NCBI RefSeq assembly: GCF_003096595.1
Contig: NZ_QEKO01000009.1
Location: 1-64,000 of the forward strand
Length of the DNA: 64,000 bases
From: Pusillimonas noertemannii
GTDB taxonomy: Bacteria > Pseudomonadota > Gammaproteobacteria > Burkholderiales > Burkholderiaceae_B
Direction: 5' to 3'
The position numbers and the translations under genes were made by a program. Within the stretch, counting starts at the first letter, position 1. Each line of letters opens with the position of its first letter. The notes below the pieces were generated by a model, which was not told where the DNA came from, searched no databases, and saw only the letters and a program-made list of their open reading frames with translations. This document shows, one piece after another, positions 51,097 to 60,967 of this stretch.

Positions 51097-51884
51097 TGCG
51101 GGCGCAAGCCCTGGCGGCGCTGCTGTGCCGGGCGCCGGCCGACAAGATCGCCGCCGTGGCCATGATCGATGCATCGCACGATGTCGACTCATCTTGGTGT
51201 GTAGCCGAACCGCAGGGCATACCCGGGCGTCCCGCCCGGCCCGAACTGGTCGGGCCGTTCAAGGTAAAGCAGCGTTCGGCGCATACCGAGGCAGGCCGGG
51301 CGGCACTCATACACTCGCTGGCGCACATCGAGTTCAATGCCATCAATCTTGCCCTGGACATTGTCTGGCGCTTTGCCGGCATGCCCGCCGGGTTCTACCG
51401 CGACTGGGCGGGCGTGGCACGCGAAGAGGCCCATCACTTCAGCCTGCTGGCCGAGCATCTGCGCGGCATGGGCCACGAGTATGGCGATTTTCCGGCCCAC
51501 GACGGCCTGTGGGAAATGGCGCAGCGCACCTCCGACAACCTGCTGGCGCGCCTGGCCCTGGTGCCCCGCACGCTCGAGGCGCGCGGCCTGGACGCATCGC
51601 CGGCCATCCGTGGCAAGCTGGCGGAAGCGGGCGACGAGCGGGGCGCGGCCATACTCGACGTGATCCTGCGTGACGAGATCGGGCACGTGGCCATTGGCAA
51701 CAAATGGTACGGGCATTTATGCCGGCAGCAAGGGCTAGACCCGGTGGCGCAGTATCGTGAACTGGCGCGCCAGTATCGCGCTCCGCGCCTGCGCGGCCCC
51801 TTCAATCTGCAGGCCCGCCGGCAGGCTGGGTTCAGCGAGGCCGAATTGCAGGCATTGCAGCAGGCCGCCGTAGCGTCGGATTGA
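51096..51884 (+). CDS. ferritin-like DUF455 protein
   Basis: 262 residues, mostly helical. Metal-site patterns of a di-iron four-helix bundle are visible: HIEFNAINLALD, REEAHHFSLLAEHL (ExxH) and RDEIGHVAIGNKWY (ExxxH). DUF455 members are uncharacterised diiron-type proteins related to the MiaE/rubrerythrin class. Start ATG 51096 overlaps the merR stop. It is convergent with the anti-sigma gene, with 75 bases between. Confidence 0.85.
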   Translation: MRAQALAALLCRAPADKIAAVAMIDASHDVDSSWCVAEPQGIPGRPARPELVGPFKVKQRSAHTEAGRAALIHSLAHIEFNAINLALDIVWRFAGMPAGFYRDWAGVAREEAHHFSLLAEHLRGMGHEYGDFPAHDGLWEMAQRTSDNLLARLALVPRTLEARGLDASPAIRGKLAEAGDERGAAILDVILRDEIGHVAIGNKWYGHLCRQQGLDPVAQYRELARQYRAPRLRGPFNLQARRQAGFSEAELQALQQAAVASD

Positions 51885-51959
51885 CCCCGGGGCGGTGTTC
51901 AAGCGGCAGGGCCGGCCTGAAGAGGCACGGCCCCCCCAACCGCGAAAGTCCCGCTGTGT

Positions 51960-53123
51960 TCATCCAAGGCTGACGGTGCGTCCGATGAACAGTATCGGTC
52001 CGTCGGGCTCTCTGGGCGGTGCGACGTTGGATTCTTGCGTCATTTCAAAGATCTGCCCCGGAACGATCTCGCCGGTGACTTCCATGGGCAGGGTCAAGGA
52101 GCGGGTGGGATCGACCACGCCAAGAAGCCGCGGATGAGGCGACTGTTCGTTGTGGGTCCACAAGTACACTGATTCCGATTCGGGCACGACAATATCCACC
52201 TGCGGAGCCAGGACGAGGTTTTGCCGGCTGTCGACGGTCAGCACCCAGCCGGGTGTCGAACTGAGTCCGGGGGCCTGCATGATGGCAATCTGCACGATCT
52301 TGGGCGCCGGCGTGCTGGGCGGCTGCAGCGAGGCGCTGAGTGCGGGGTCGTGCTTGAACGTGTCTTTGGGCAGCACCAGCACCCCCGCCAGTATCGCCAA
52401 TGCCGCACTGAGGGCGCGCCAGAACCAAAGGCTGCGCCAGATCGCCTGCCTGGGCGGCCGACGCGAGCCGGCGCCCGGCCGAAAGGCCTCGAGGGGATCG
52501 GGCGGCGCAGTGCGTACGCGCGGCGGGCCCGAGGTCGTCTCGCCGGTTCTTTGCGGTTCGGATGAGGGCGCTTCGGGTGCCGTATGCGCGGAGGGCGTGT
52601 TTACAGCTGGGCCTCCGGCGGAATCAGCCACGGACCGGTCAGGGCTCGCCGCCCGGGGTTGGGCGGTGGATGCCGCGTCGGGCCGGATGAGCCGGGGTTC
52701 GAAATCCATGGCCATGCCCGACTGCGCCGACGAGGCGGGCGGTGCCGGAACCCGGGGTGAAGGAGGGGGGGGCGCCTGGCGTTGCACGGGCGGCACGGGA
52801 CGTTGCCCCGCACCGGCTTGCCGCATACCGAGCGTGGCGGGCGGCGCCGAGGCGGCCGTTCCGGCCGAGGGCCGTGCCTGGACCGGAGCGTTGCGCGGCA
52901 GCCCCAGCGTAGCCTGGATGCGCCCCAGCAAGGGCGCGGGGGGATTCAAGGGAGTCAGCGCATCGGTCAGCTCGAGCAGCCGGGCTTCCCACTGCAGGGC
53001 GCACACTACGGCGTCGTCGTCGCCGCCAAGCACGGCATGCGCCTGGGCGACTTCGTCCGGATCGAGCAGGCCGAGCGTGTACTCGGCGATGAGGAAATCG
53101 TCTTTGTGATGCAGCAGGCTCAT
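51960..53123 (-). CDS. anti-sigma factor (RskA/ChrR-like, single membrane span)
   Basis: 387 residues. N-terminal cytoplasmic anti-sigma domain (about 1-75: LLHHKDDFLIAEYTLGLLDPDEVAQ), a Pro/Ala/Ser-rich linker of about 140 residues, one membrane segment (LSAALAILAGVLVLP, about 228-250) and a C-terminal periplasmic RskA-type domain (GWVLTVDSRQNLVLAP ... VTGEIVPGQIFEMTQE). It should hold the ECF sigma factor encoded just upstream, whose stop overlaps its ATG by four bases. The long low-complexity linker exceeds that of typical RskA proteins. Confidence 0.86.
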   Translation of the reverse strand: MSLLHHKDDFLIAEYTLGLLDPDEVAQAHAVLGGDDDAVVCALQWEARLLELTDALTPLNPPAPLLGRIQATLGLPRNAPVQARPSAGTAASAPPATLGMRQAGAGQRPVPPVQRQAPPPPSPRVPAPPASSAQSGMAMDFEPRLIRPDAASTAQPRAASPDRSVADSAGGPAVNTPSAHTAPEAPSSEPQRTGETTSGPPRVRTAPPDPLEAFRPGAGSRRPPRQAIWRSLWFWRALSAALAILAGVLVLPKDTFKHDPALSASLQPPSTPAPKIVQIAIMQAPGLSSTPGWVLTVDSRQNLVLAPQVDIVVPESESVYLWTHNEQSPHPRLLGVVDPTRSLTLPMEVTGEIVPGQIFEMTQESNVAPPREPDGPILFIGRTVSLG

Positions 53124-53638
53124 GCCGGTTCGCACTCCCGCAAGGCGCGAAGGCAGGAACGCACGCGATTGCGCAATTCGGCCGTCGAGCAGCCCAGCCG
53201 GGCCGCGATGTCAGGGTAGCTCAGGCCGTTGTAGAAGGCCATGAGCACGGGTTTGCGCGTATTTTCGGGCTGCCGCGCCAGCATTGCGGCAACGCCGGCG
53301 GCGGCGTCTTCGCGAAGCGGCGGGGCGCCGGGCGTGGCCGGCGCGGCGGAGGACGGAGCGGGGTTGCGCCGCAGGAGGCTAAGGCTGCGGTAGCGCATGA
53401 TGCTGTAGATCCAGGCGCGGGCGCTGCCCGTGCGCGCGTCGTAGCTGCCGGCGTTTTTCCATACCAGCACGAAGGCGTCGTGGACGGCGTTCTGTGCGAC
53501 GGTTTGGTCGCCCAGCATGATGTTGGCCAGGGCGAGCATGCGCGGAGCCTCTTGTGTGTAGAGGTCTTGCAGAGCCTGGGGGTCGCCCTGTGCGCAGGCG
53601 GACAGGGCGGCGTGGTAGTCGAAAGTCGAGTCGACCAT
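53120..53638 (-). CDS. ECF sigma factor (SigK/RpoE-like)
   Basis: 172 residues: region 2 (LYTQEAPRMLALANIMLGDQTVAQNAVHDAFVLVWKN ... WIYSIMRYRSLSLLRR), a Pro/Ala-rich linker and region 4 (FYNGLSYPDIAARLGCSTAELRNRVRSCLRALRE). It pairs with the downstream anti-sigma gene. GGAGACC precedes the ATG. It is divergent from the Atm1-type ABC gene with 87 bases between. Its target promoters cannot be told. Confidence 0.9.
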   Translation of the reverse strand: MVDSTFDYHAALSACAQGDPQALQDLYTQEAPRMLALANIMLGDQTVAQNAVHDAFVLVWKNAGSYDARTGSARAWIYSIMRYRSLSLLRRNPAPSSAAPATPGAPPLREDAAAGVAAMLARQPENTRKPVLMAFYNGLSYPDIAARLGCSTAELRNRVRSCLRALRECEPA

Positions 53639-53725
53639 GTGGTCTCCGGTTTCTTGATTGCGGGTTTATTGTATAAGGTGTTGCCTGCGCCGCCGTTCGC
53701 GGTCCTTCACTTTTCATCTTCGTTC

Positions 53726-55534
53726 ATGAGCAGAATCCACTACCGGGGCCCGGCCCCAGCCAATCGCGACGACATCAAGACGATACGTTCGCTACTTCCC
53801 TTTGTATGGCAGTTCAAATGGCGCGTCATCTTTGCGCTCTCCTGTCTGATCGCGGCCAAGATCGCCAGCGTGGTCACCCCGCTGTTCCTGAAGGATCTGG
53901 TCGATGGCCTGAGCCTGCCGCAGACCCTGATGGTGCAGCCGGTGGCGGCCTTGCTGGGCTATGGCTTCGCCAGGCTGGCCTCCAGCGTGTTCGGCGAGTT
54001 GCGCGACGCGCTCTTTGCGCGCGTCACGCAAGGTTCGATCCGCCGTATCGCTGTGCGCCTGTTCGAGCACCTGTTCGCCCTGTCGATGCGTTTCCATCTG
54101 CAGCGCCAGACCGGCGGGCTTAGCCGGGACATCGAGCGCGGCACCAAGGGCATCGGCTTCCTGCTGAACTTCATGGTGTTCAACGTGCTGCCGACCTTGC
54201 TCGAGATAGGGATGGTGGCGGCCATACTGCTGTGGCGCTACGACTTCCTGTTTGCCGTGGTCACGCTGGGCACCATTGCCTCGTACATCGTCTTTACGCT
54301 GCTGGTTACCGAGAAGCGCATGGTGTACCGGCGCAGCATGAACGACCTGGACAGCCAGGCCAACAGCAAGGCGATCGATGCGATTCTCAATTACGAGACG
54401 GTCAAGTATTTTGGCAACGAAAGTTATGAGCTGAACCGCTACGACCGCAACCTGGGCAACTGGGTGGAATCGGCGGTGAAGAACCAGGTGTCGCTCAATC
54501 TGCTGAACATGGGGCAGGGCGTCATCATTACCGTGGGCGTCACGGCCCTGCTGTGGTTGTCTGCCAGCGGCGTGGTAAAGCAGACTATGACCGTGGGCGA
54601 CGTGGTTCTGGTGTCGGCGTATCTTACGCAGTTGTATGCGCCGCTTAATTTCCTGGGTTTCGTGTATCGAGAGATCAAGCACGCCCTGGCGGACATGGAG
54701 CGCATGTTCGGCCTGCTCGAGCAGAATCTCGAGGTGGCCGACAAGCCTTCGGCGCGTGTCCTGGACACGCGCAGCGCCTCGGTGCAATTCGAGCATGTGG
54801 ACTTCGGCTATGAGCTGAACCGGCAGATACTGTTCGATGTGAGCTTCGAGATTCCCGCCGGCCGCACGCTTGCCGTGGTGGGCGCCTCGGGTGCCGGCAA
54901 GTCGACCCTCTCGCGCCTGCTGTTCCGCTTCTACGATGTAAGCGAGGGCGCGGTCAAGGTCGACGGCATGGATGTGCGCGACCTCGAGCAGGCCAGCCTC
55001 AGGCGCCACATCGGCATCGTGCCCCAGGACACGGTGCTGTTCAACGACACCATTCTGTACAACATTGCCTATGGCAGCCCTGGCGCCAGCCGGGAGGACA
55101 TCGTGGAGGCGGCCCGGGCATCGCGCATCCACGATTTCGTTATGAGCCTGCCGGAAGGATATGAAACCCAGGTGGGCGAAAGGGGCCTGAAGCTGTCGGG
55201 CGGCGAAAAGCAGCGGGTGGCGATTGCGCGGACCCTGCTGAAGAACCCGCCGATACTGGTCCTGGACGAGGCCACCAGCGCGCTGGACACGCGCACCGAG
55301 CGGGCGATCCAGGACGAACTGCGTCAGATTGCCCGCAACCGCACGACGCTGATCATTGCCCACAGGCTGTCGACGGTGGTGGATGCGGACGAGATCCTGG
55401 TGCTGGACCACGGCCGGGTGATCGAACAGGGCTCGCATCGAGAGCTGCTGCTGCAGGGAGGCCGCTATGCGCAGATGTGGATGCTGCAGCAGGCGGGGCA
55501 GGAGGATGGCGAAGAAGAGCTCACCTCCTCCTGA
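53726..55534 (+). CDS. Atm1-type ABC exporter (membrane and ATPase domains fused)
   Basis: 602 residues: six membrane segments (about 30-320) followed by an ATPase domain with Walker A GASGAGKST, signature LSGGEKQRVAIART and Walker B ILVLDEATSALD. The segment ILNYETVKYFGNE in the membrane domain is a hallmark of the Atm1/ABCB7/HMT1 group, which exports glutathione-linked sulphur or metal compounds and is tied to Fe-S metabolism. It stands just before the Rrf2-suf cluster, which fits. ATG 53726 opens the family region; the upstream frame is not coding. Confidence 0.9.
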   Translation: MSRIHYRGPAPANRDDIKTIRSLLPFVWQFKWRVIFALSCLIAAKIASVVTPLFLKDLVDGLSLPQTLMVQPVAALLGYGFARLASSVFGELRDALFARVTQGSIRRIAVRLFEHLFALSMRFHLQRQTGGLSRDIERGTKGIGFLLNFMVFNVLPTLLEIGMVAAILLWRYDFLFAVVTLGTIASYIVFTLLVTEKRMVYRRSMNDLDSQANSKAIDAILNYETVKYFGNESYELNRYDRNLGNWVESAVKNQVSLNLLNMGQGVIITVGVTALLWLSASGVVKQTMTVGDVVLVSAYLTQLYAPLNFLGFVYREIKHALADMERMFGLLEQNLEVADKPSARVLDTRSASVQFEHVDFGYELNRQILFDVSFEIPAGRTLAVVGASGAGKSTLSRLLFRFYDVSEGAVKVDGMDVRDLEQASLRRHIGIVPQDTVLFNDTILYNIAYGSPGASREDIVEAARASRIHDFVMSLPEGYETQVGERGLKLSGGEKQRVAIARTLLKNPPILVLDEATSALDTRTERAIQDELRQIARNRTTLIIAHRLSTVVDADEILVLDHGRVIEQGSHRELLLQGGRYAQMWMLQQAGQEDGEEELTSS

Positions 55535-55557
55535 CCCTGCCAAGGGTAGGGGCATGC

Positions 55558-55589
55558 TTGACTCATATAGGACCAGCAGAGTACTGTAT
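55558..55589 (+). promoter_or_regulatory. promoter with IscR-type operator before the Rrf2-suf genes
   Basis: TTGACT (55558-55563) is a -35, with TACTGT (55582-55587) a possible -10 at 18 bases. The 25-base stretch 55565-55589 has the E. coli IscR type 1 pattern at its key positions: ATA at the start, GAC at 7-9, AGT at 16-18, TAT at the end. A repressor bound here would cover the spacer and -10. Confidence 0.65.
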
Positions 55590-55662
55590 AGATAAGCAGG
55601 CAGCGGGGCGGCCAAGCCGGTATTTGCCGCCAACTGCCAAGACATTCACTGGAGCCCGCATC

Positions 55663-56124
55663 ATGTTGCGCATCAGCAAGATCATGGATTACGGCACCCT
55701 GGTGCTTACCTATATGGCCGGCTGTCCCGAGCGCCTGTGCAGTGCTTCCGAGCTGGCCAGGGCGCTGGGCCTGAACCCTCCTACTGTCAGTAAGGTGCTC
55801 AAGCTGCTGGGCCGGCACGGGCTGGTGCGCAGCGTGCGCGGCGTGCAGGGCGGCTATGCCCTGGGGCGTCCGGCTGCGCAGATCTCCATCGCCCAGGTCA
55901 TCGACGCGCTCGAAGACCAGCCTTTCGGGCTGACTGAATGCACCGCTGTGCCGGGCAGCTGTGATTTTGAAACCGGCTGCACATTGCGCGAAAACTGGCA
56001 GCGCATCAATGCGATCGTGCGGCGCACGCTCGAAGACGTGTCAGTGGCCGACATGGCCCAGCCGCCTCCGCTTTCGCGCCCCCCCGGGACTCGGGCCGTG
56101 GTGCGCAGGCAGCAACTAGTCTGA
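55663..56124 (+). CDS. Rrf2-family Fe-S cluster regulator of the suf operon
   Basis: 153 residues. Winged-helix Rrf2 domain (LNPPTVSKVLKLLGRHGLVRSVRGVQGGYAL) and three cysteines at 93, 100 and 106 (spacing 6 and 5) in the loop that binds [2Fe-2S] in IscR. The type matches SUF-associated regulators (TIGR02944-like). It is probably autoregulated through the operator at 55565-55589 and lies 48 bases before sufB. ATG 55663 has GGAG upstream. Confidence 0.9.
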   Translation: MLRISKIMDYGTLVLTYMAGCPERLCSASELARALGLNPPTVSKVLKLLGRHGLVRSVRGVQGGYALGRPAAQISIAQVIDALEDQPFGLTECTAVPGSCDFETGCTLRENWQRINAIVRRTLEDVSVADMAQPPPLSRPPGTRAVVRRQQLV

Positions 56125-56172
56125 ATTGAATCGGCGACGCGCGCTTCGGCGCGCCTTCAAGAGGAATATCAA

Positions 56173-57621
56173 ATGGAAAGTGTTTCCCCCAACATCGGAT
56201 CGTTTCTGGACCGCGAGTACGAGGCCGGCTTCGTGACCGAAGTCGAGTCGGTCTCTTTGCCCAAGGGCTTGTCCGAAGATACGATCAGGCAGCTGTCGGC
56301 CCGCAAGCGCGAACCCGAGTTCATGCTGGAATGGCGGCTGCAGGCATATCGGCGCTGGCTCGAGATGGAAACACCCGAATGGGCCATGGTCGACTTTCCG
56401 CCCATCGATTTCCAGGACATCGTCTATTATTCAGCGCCCAAGAGCAAGGCCGACGGGCCCAAAAGCCTCGATGAGGTCGACCCCGAGCTCTTGCGCACCT
56501 ACGAAAAACTGGGCGTGCCGCTGCACGAACGGGCCCGCCTGGCGGGCGTTGCCGTAGATGCGGTGTTCGACTCGGTGTCGGTGGCCACCACCTTCCGCAA
56601 GCAGCTGGCCGAGGTCGGGGTCATCTTCTGCTCGTTCTCCGAGGCGGTGCAAGAGCACCCGGAACTGGTGCGCAAATACCTGGGCACGGTGGTGCCGCCG
56701 GGCGACAACTTTTATGCGGCGCTCAATTCGGCCGTGTTTTCCGACGGCTCCTTCGTGTTCATACCCAAGGGCGTGCGATGTCCGATGGAACTGTCCACGT
56801 ATTTCCGCATCAATGCGCGCGATACCGGACAGTTCGAGCGCACGCTCATCATTGCCGAGGAAGGCGCCAGCGTCAGCTACCTCGAAGGCTGTACGGCGCC
56901 CATGCGCGACGAGAACCAGCTGCATGCGGCCGTGGTCGAGCTGGTTGCGCTCGACGACGCCAGGATCAAGTACTCGACAGTGCAAAACTGGTACCCGGGC
57001 GACAAGGACGGCAAGGGCGGCATCTATAACTTCGTCACCAAGCGCGGCGACTGCCGCGGCGCGCGTTCGCGCATTTCCTGGACCCAGGTCGAGACCGGTT
57101 CGGCGATTACCTGGAAATACCCCAGCGTGGTGCTGCGCGGCGACGATTCGGTGGGCGAGTTCTACTCCGTGGCGCTGAGCAATCACCGCCAGCAGGCCGA
57201 CACGGGCACCAAGATGATCCACATGGGCCGCAACACGTCCAGCACCATCATCTCCAAGGGCATATCGGCCGGCCACGGCAGCAACACCTATCGCGGGCTG
57301 GTACGCGTTACGCCCAAGGCCGAGAACGCGCGCAACTACACGCAGTGCGATTCTCTGCTGATAGGCAAGGAATGCGCGGCGCACACTTTCCCGACCATCG
57401 AGGCGCAGAATCCCAGCGCCCACGTCGAGCACGAGGCGACCACCTCTCGGGTCAGCGAAGACCAGCTGTTCTATGCGATGCAGCGCGGCCTGTCGGCCGA
57501 AGACGCGGTCTCGATGATCGTGAACGGCTTCTGCAAAGAGGTCTTCAAGGAACTGCCCATGGAATTCGCCGTGGAAGCACAGAAACTATTGGGCGTCAGC
57601 CTTGAAGGCAGCGTCGGCTAA
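56173..57621 (+). CDS. sufB: Fe-S scaffold complex subunit SufB
   Basis: 482 residues. The SufB/D beta-helix core is recognised by [33 protein letters not shown] and [29 protein letters not shown]. It assembles clusters with SufC and SufD. The later [16 protein letters not shown] segment is the C-terminal helical region. AGAGGAA precedes the ATG. sufC follows after 12 bases. Confidence 0.97.
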   Translation: MESVSPNIGSFLDREYEAGFVTEVESVSLPKGLSEDTIRQLSARKREPEFMLEWRLQAYRRWLEMETPEWAMVDFPPIDFQDIVYYSAPKSKADGPKSLDEVDPELLRTYEKLGVPLHERARLAGVAVDAVFDSVSVATTFRKQLAEVGVIFCSFSEAVQEHPELVRKYLGTVVPPGDNFYAALNSAVFSDGSFVFIPKGVRCPMELSTYFRINARDTGQFERTLIIAEEGASVSYLEGCTAPMRDENQLHAAVVELVALDDARIKYSTVQNWYPGDKDGKGGIYNFVTKRGDCRGARSRISWTQVETGSAITWKYPSVVLRGDDSVGEFYSVALSNHRQQADTGTKMIHMGRNTSSTIISKGISAGHGSNTYRGLVRVTPKAENARNYTQCDSLLIGKECAAHTFPTIEAQNPSAHVEHEATTSRVSEDQLFYAMQRGLSAEDAVSMIVNGFCKEVFKELPMEFAVEAQKLLGVSLEGSVG

Positions 57622-57633
57622 GGAGAACGGAAC

Positions 57634-58404
57634 ATGTTGGAAATCAAGGATCTTCACGTCAAGATCGGCCAAAAAGAGATACTGCGCGGGCTGGACCTGG
57701 CGGTCGGGGCGGGCGAAGTGCATGCCATCATGGGGCCCAACGGCTCCGGAAAAAGCACGCTGGCCCAGGTGCTTGCAGGCCGCGAAAACTTTCACATCGA
57801 AAGCGGCTCGATCACCTGGAACGGACGCGACCTGTGCTCCATGCCCATCGAAGAGCGGGCACGAGAAGGGCTGTTCATGGCCTTCCAGTACCCCATCGAA
57901 ATACCGGGTGTCTCCAACGCCTATTTCCTGCGGGCCGCGGTCAACGCCGTACGGCGTCATCGCGGCGAGCCCGAGCTAGACGCCATGGATTTCCTGACCC
58001 TGGTCAAGGCCGAAATGAAGACCGTGGGCATGAAAGAAGAATTTCTTTATCGTTCGGTCAACGAGGGCTTCTCGGGCGGCGAGAAAAAACGCAACGAGGT
58101 GCTGCAGATGTCGTTGCTGCAACCCAGTCTGGCAGTACTGGACGAAACCGATTCAGGCCTGGACATCGATGCCTTGCGCGTGGTGGCCGAAGGCGTGAAC
58201 CGCCTGCGTTCGCCCGATCGCGCGCTGATCGTCATCACTCACTACCAGCGCCTGCTCGAGTACATCGTGCCCGATCATGTCCACGTACTGTCGGCGGGGC
58301 GCATTGCCCACTCCGGCGGGCGCGAGCTGGCGCTCGAACTCGAAGAGCGCGGCTATGGCTGGATCAAGAAAGAAGCCGTCCAGGGCAAGGAGGCCAGCGC
58401 ATGA
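57634..58404 (+). CDS. sufC: Fe-S assembly ATPase SufC
   Basis: 256 residues. ABC-type ATPase without membrane domain: Walker A GPNGSGKST, signature FSGGEKKRNE and Walker B LAVLDETDSGLD. It powers conformational change in SufBCD. AAGGAG precedes the ATG; its stop overlaps the sufD start by four bases. Confidence 0.97.
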   Translation: MLEIKDLHVKIGQKEILRGLDLAVGAGEVHAIMGPNGSGKSTLAQVLAGRENFHIESGSITWNGRDLCSMPIEERAREGLFMAFQYPIEIPGVSNAYFLRAAVNAVRRHRGEPELDAMDFLTLVKAEMKTVGMKEEFLYRSVNEGFSGGEKKRNEVLQMSLLQPSLAVLDETDSGLDIDALRVVAEGVNRLRSPDRALIVITHYQRLLEYIVPDHVHVLSAGRIAHSGGRELALELEERGYGWIKKEAVQGKEASA

Positions 58405-59711
58405 GCGAAGTGCTTCAAACGTGGTTCGACCGGGCGCAGGCCCAGGGGCCGAGTCTGCCAGGGGCTCGTGCACCCTGGCTGGCCAACGCGCGCCAAAGGT
58501 CGCTCGACCGCTTCATGGCCGAAGGCTGGCCCACCACCCGCCACAAAGATTGGCGCCATACCTCGCTGGCCTTCCTGCAGCAGCAGAAGTTCGACGGATC
58601 GCGCGGGACCCCGTCGGGGTTCGATCTGGAGGCATTGCGCCAGGGGCAGAACGGCCATTGGATGGTGTTCGTGGACGGGCGGTTCGAGGCCGGCCTGTCT
58701 CGTATCGGCAGCCTGCCCGAGGGCGTGCGCATTGCACCGCTGGCGCAGGTATTGGCCGGTGATGCCGGGCAGCTCGAGGCCAGCCTGGGCCAGGCCGAAG
58801 AAGGCGGCAGCCCCGCCGCCCTGAATCTGGCCCTGGCGGCGGACGGCGCCTATGTCGAACTGGCGGCGCGCACCTCGCTCGACGAACCGCTGCACCTGGT
58901 GCACATTGCCGCCGGCGCGGGCGCGGCCAGCTTCCCGCGCAGCGTGGTGCTGCTGGGTCAGGGCGCCAGCGCCACGCTGGTCGAGCATTACCTGGGCAGC
59001 GCCGGGTCGTTCACGCTGACCAACACCGTGCTGCGCGGCAGGCTCGAGCGGGATGCGCGGCTGACCCACCTGAAAGTGCAGCAAGAGCACGTAGAGGCCT
59101 TCCACCTGGCGTCGGTCGACATCCAGCAGGACGAAGGCTCGACCTATGAATCGCACTCCATTTCGTTCGGCGCCAGGCTGGCGCGCAACGATATCGCAAC
59201 GCGTTTCAACGGGCGGCATTGCCATGCGCTGCTAAATGGCCTTTTCTATGCCGACGGGCGGCGCCACGTCGATCACCATACCTGCATCGATCACGCCCGG
59301 CCCGACAGTACAAGCCACGAGTATTACAGGGGCATCTTGTCCGATTCGGCGCAGGGAGTGTTTACCGGACGCATCCAGGTCAGGCAGGGCGCCGATGGCA
59401 CCGATGCCATCCAGCGTTCCGACAACCTGCTTCTGTCGCGCACGGCTCGGGTCACATCGCAGCCCGAGCTCGAAATCTATGCCGATGACGTCAAGTGCGC
59501 GCATGGGGCGACGGTGGGCCAGATAGACGAAGAAAGCCTGTTCTACCTGCGTTCCCGCGGCCTGTCCGAGGCGCATGCGCATGGCGTCATGACTTACGCT
59601 TTCGCGGCCCAGGCGCTTCAGCGCATTGCGCTGGAGCCCATGCGCCGCCGCGTGGCCGCCACGGTTCGGGCATTGCTGCCGGGCGGCAGCCTTCTTGGAG
59701 ACATTGCATGA
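58401..59711 (+). CDS. sufD: Fe-S assembly protein SufD
   Basis: 436 residues. N-terminal helical part (PTTRHKDWRHTSL) and C-terminal SufB-like beta-helix (HHTCIDHARPDSTSHEYYRGIL, SDNLLLSRTARVTSQPELEIYADDVKCAHGATVGQ). It partners SufB and SufC. It begins within the sufC stop (ATGA) and its own stop overlaps the sufS start in the same way. Confidence 0.95.
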   Translation: MSEVLQTWFDRAQAQGPSLPGARAPWLANARQRSLDRFMAEGWPTTRHKDWRHTSLAFLQQQKFDGSRGTPSGFDLEALRQGQNGHWMVFVDGRFEAGLSRIGSLPEGVRIAPLAQVLAGDAGQLEASLGQAEEGGSPAALNLALAADGAYVELAARTSLDEPLHLVHIAAGAGAASFPRSVVLLGQGASATLVEHYLGSAGSFTLTNTVLRGRLERDARLTHLKVQQEHVEAFHLASVDIQQDEGSTYESHSISFGARLARNDIATRFNGRHCHALLNGLFYADGRRHVDHHTCIDHARPDSTSHEYYRGILSDSAQGVFTGRIQVRQGADGTDAIQRSDNLLLSRTARVTSQPELEIYADDVKCAHGATVGQIDEESLFYLRSRGLSEAHAHGVMTYAFAAQALQRIALEPMRRRVAATVRALLPGGSLLGDIA

Positions 59712-60967
59712 GCGCCAATGCATCCAGCGCTATTTCGCAACCCATTCTGGATCTCGCGCACGATTTCCCCATACTCGCGCGGCCGGTCCGGGGCAAGCGC
59801 CTTTGCTATCTCGACAACGGGGCCACTACTCAAAAGCCCTTGTCGGTCATCCGGGCCGAATCGGATTTCTACGAGCAATCCAACGCCAACATCCACCGCG
59901 GTGTGCATTGGCTGTCGCAGCATGCCACCGACCTGTACGAAGCGGGCCGCGCCACCGTGCGCGCGTTTCTCAACGCAAGCCATGACGACGAAATCGTCTT
60001 CACGCGCGGCACCACTGAATCCATCAATCTGGTCGCCCAGAGCTGGGGCCGGGCCAACCTGAAGGCGGGCGACGAAATCCTGCTCACGGGCATGGAGCAT
60101 CATTCCAACATTGTCCCCTGGCAGCTGCTTTGCCACCAGACCGGAGCGCAGATCAAGGTCGCGCCCATCGATGACCGCGGCGAACTCCTGATGGACCAGT
60201 ACGAAGCAATGTTGAGTCCGCGCACGCGGCTGGTCTGTGTGGCCCATGTGTCCAACGCTCTTGGAACGGTCAATCCCGTCGACGAGATCGTGCGCCTGGC
60301 TCATGGAGCGGGCGCACGGGTGCTGGTCGACGGCGCACAGGCCGTGGCCCACCAGTCCGTCGACCTGCAGGCCATGGACTGCGATTTCTATGCCTTCTCG
60401 GCCCACAAGCTTTATGGGCCTACCGGCATCGGCGTGCTGTACGGCAAGCGCGAACTGCTGCAGGCCATGCCGCCCTGGCAGGGCGGCGGCGACATGATTC
60501 TTACCGTCAGCTTCGAGAATTCTACCTATGCCGACGCGCCGCAGCGGTTCGAGGCGGGCACGCCCAACATCGCGGGCGTCATAGGCATGGCGGCGGGCAT
60601 CGACTACGTGCTGTCGGTCGGACTCGATCGCATCGCCGCGCACGAGCAGCATCTGCTCGACCTGGCAACGCAAGAGATATCGGCCTTGCCCGGCGTAAGG
60701 CTGATCGGCGCGGCGCGCAAGAAGGCGGGCATTCTTTCTTTTGTCATAGACGGCATCCATCCGCACGATCTGGGCACCATACTGGATTCCGAGGGCGTGG
60801 CCATACGGGCCGGCCATCATTGCGCCATGCCCATCATGACTCGCTACGGCATACCGGGCACGGCCAGGGCCTCCTTCGCCCTGTACAACAGCGTCGATGA
60901 CGTCACGGCCCTGGTGGCCGCCGTGCGCAAGGCCCAGGCATTGTTCGGCATACAGGAGGCCTCATGA
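59708..60967 (+). CDS. sufS: cysteine desulfurase SufS
   Basis: 419 residues, class V PLP aminotransferase fold. The PLP Lys lies in SAHKLYGPTGIGVLYG and the catalytic Cys in RAGHHCAMP, the group II (SufS) form. It releases sulphur from cysteine for the scaffold, handing it to SufU. It overlaps both neighbours by four bases. Confidence 0.96.
   Translation: MSANASSAISQPILDLAHDFPILARPVRGKRLCYLDNGATTQKPLSVIRAESDFYEQSNANIHRGVHWLSQHATDLYEAGRATVRAFLNASHDDEIVFTRGTTESINLVAQSWGRANLKAGDEILLTGMEHHSNIVPWQLLCHQTGAQIKVAPIDDRGELLMDQYEAMLSPRTRLVCVAHVSNALGTVNPVDEIVRLAHGAGARVLVDGAQAVAHQSVDLQAMDCDFYAFSAHKLYGPTGIGVLYGKRELLQAMPPWQGGGDMILTVSFENSTYADAPQRFEAGTPNIAGVIGMAAGIDYVLSVGLDRIAAHEQHLLDLATQEISALPGVRLIGAARKKAGILSFVIDGIHPHDLGTILDSEGVAIRAGHHCAMPIMTRYGIPGTARASFALYNSVDDVTALVAAVRKAQALFGIQEAS

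Noticed and set aside
53792-55645. Minus-strand open frame opposite the Atm1-type gene (617 codons)
   Set aside because: His/Gln-rich with no domain; antisense to an ABC exporter with complete motifs.
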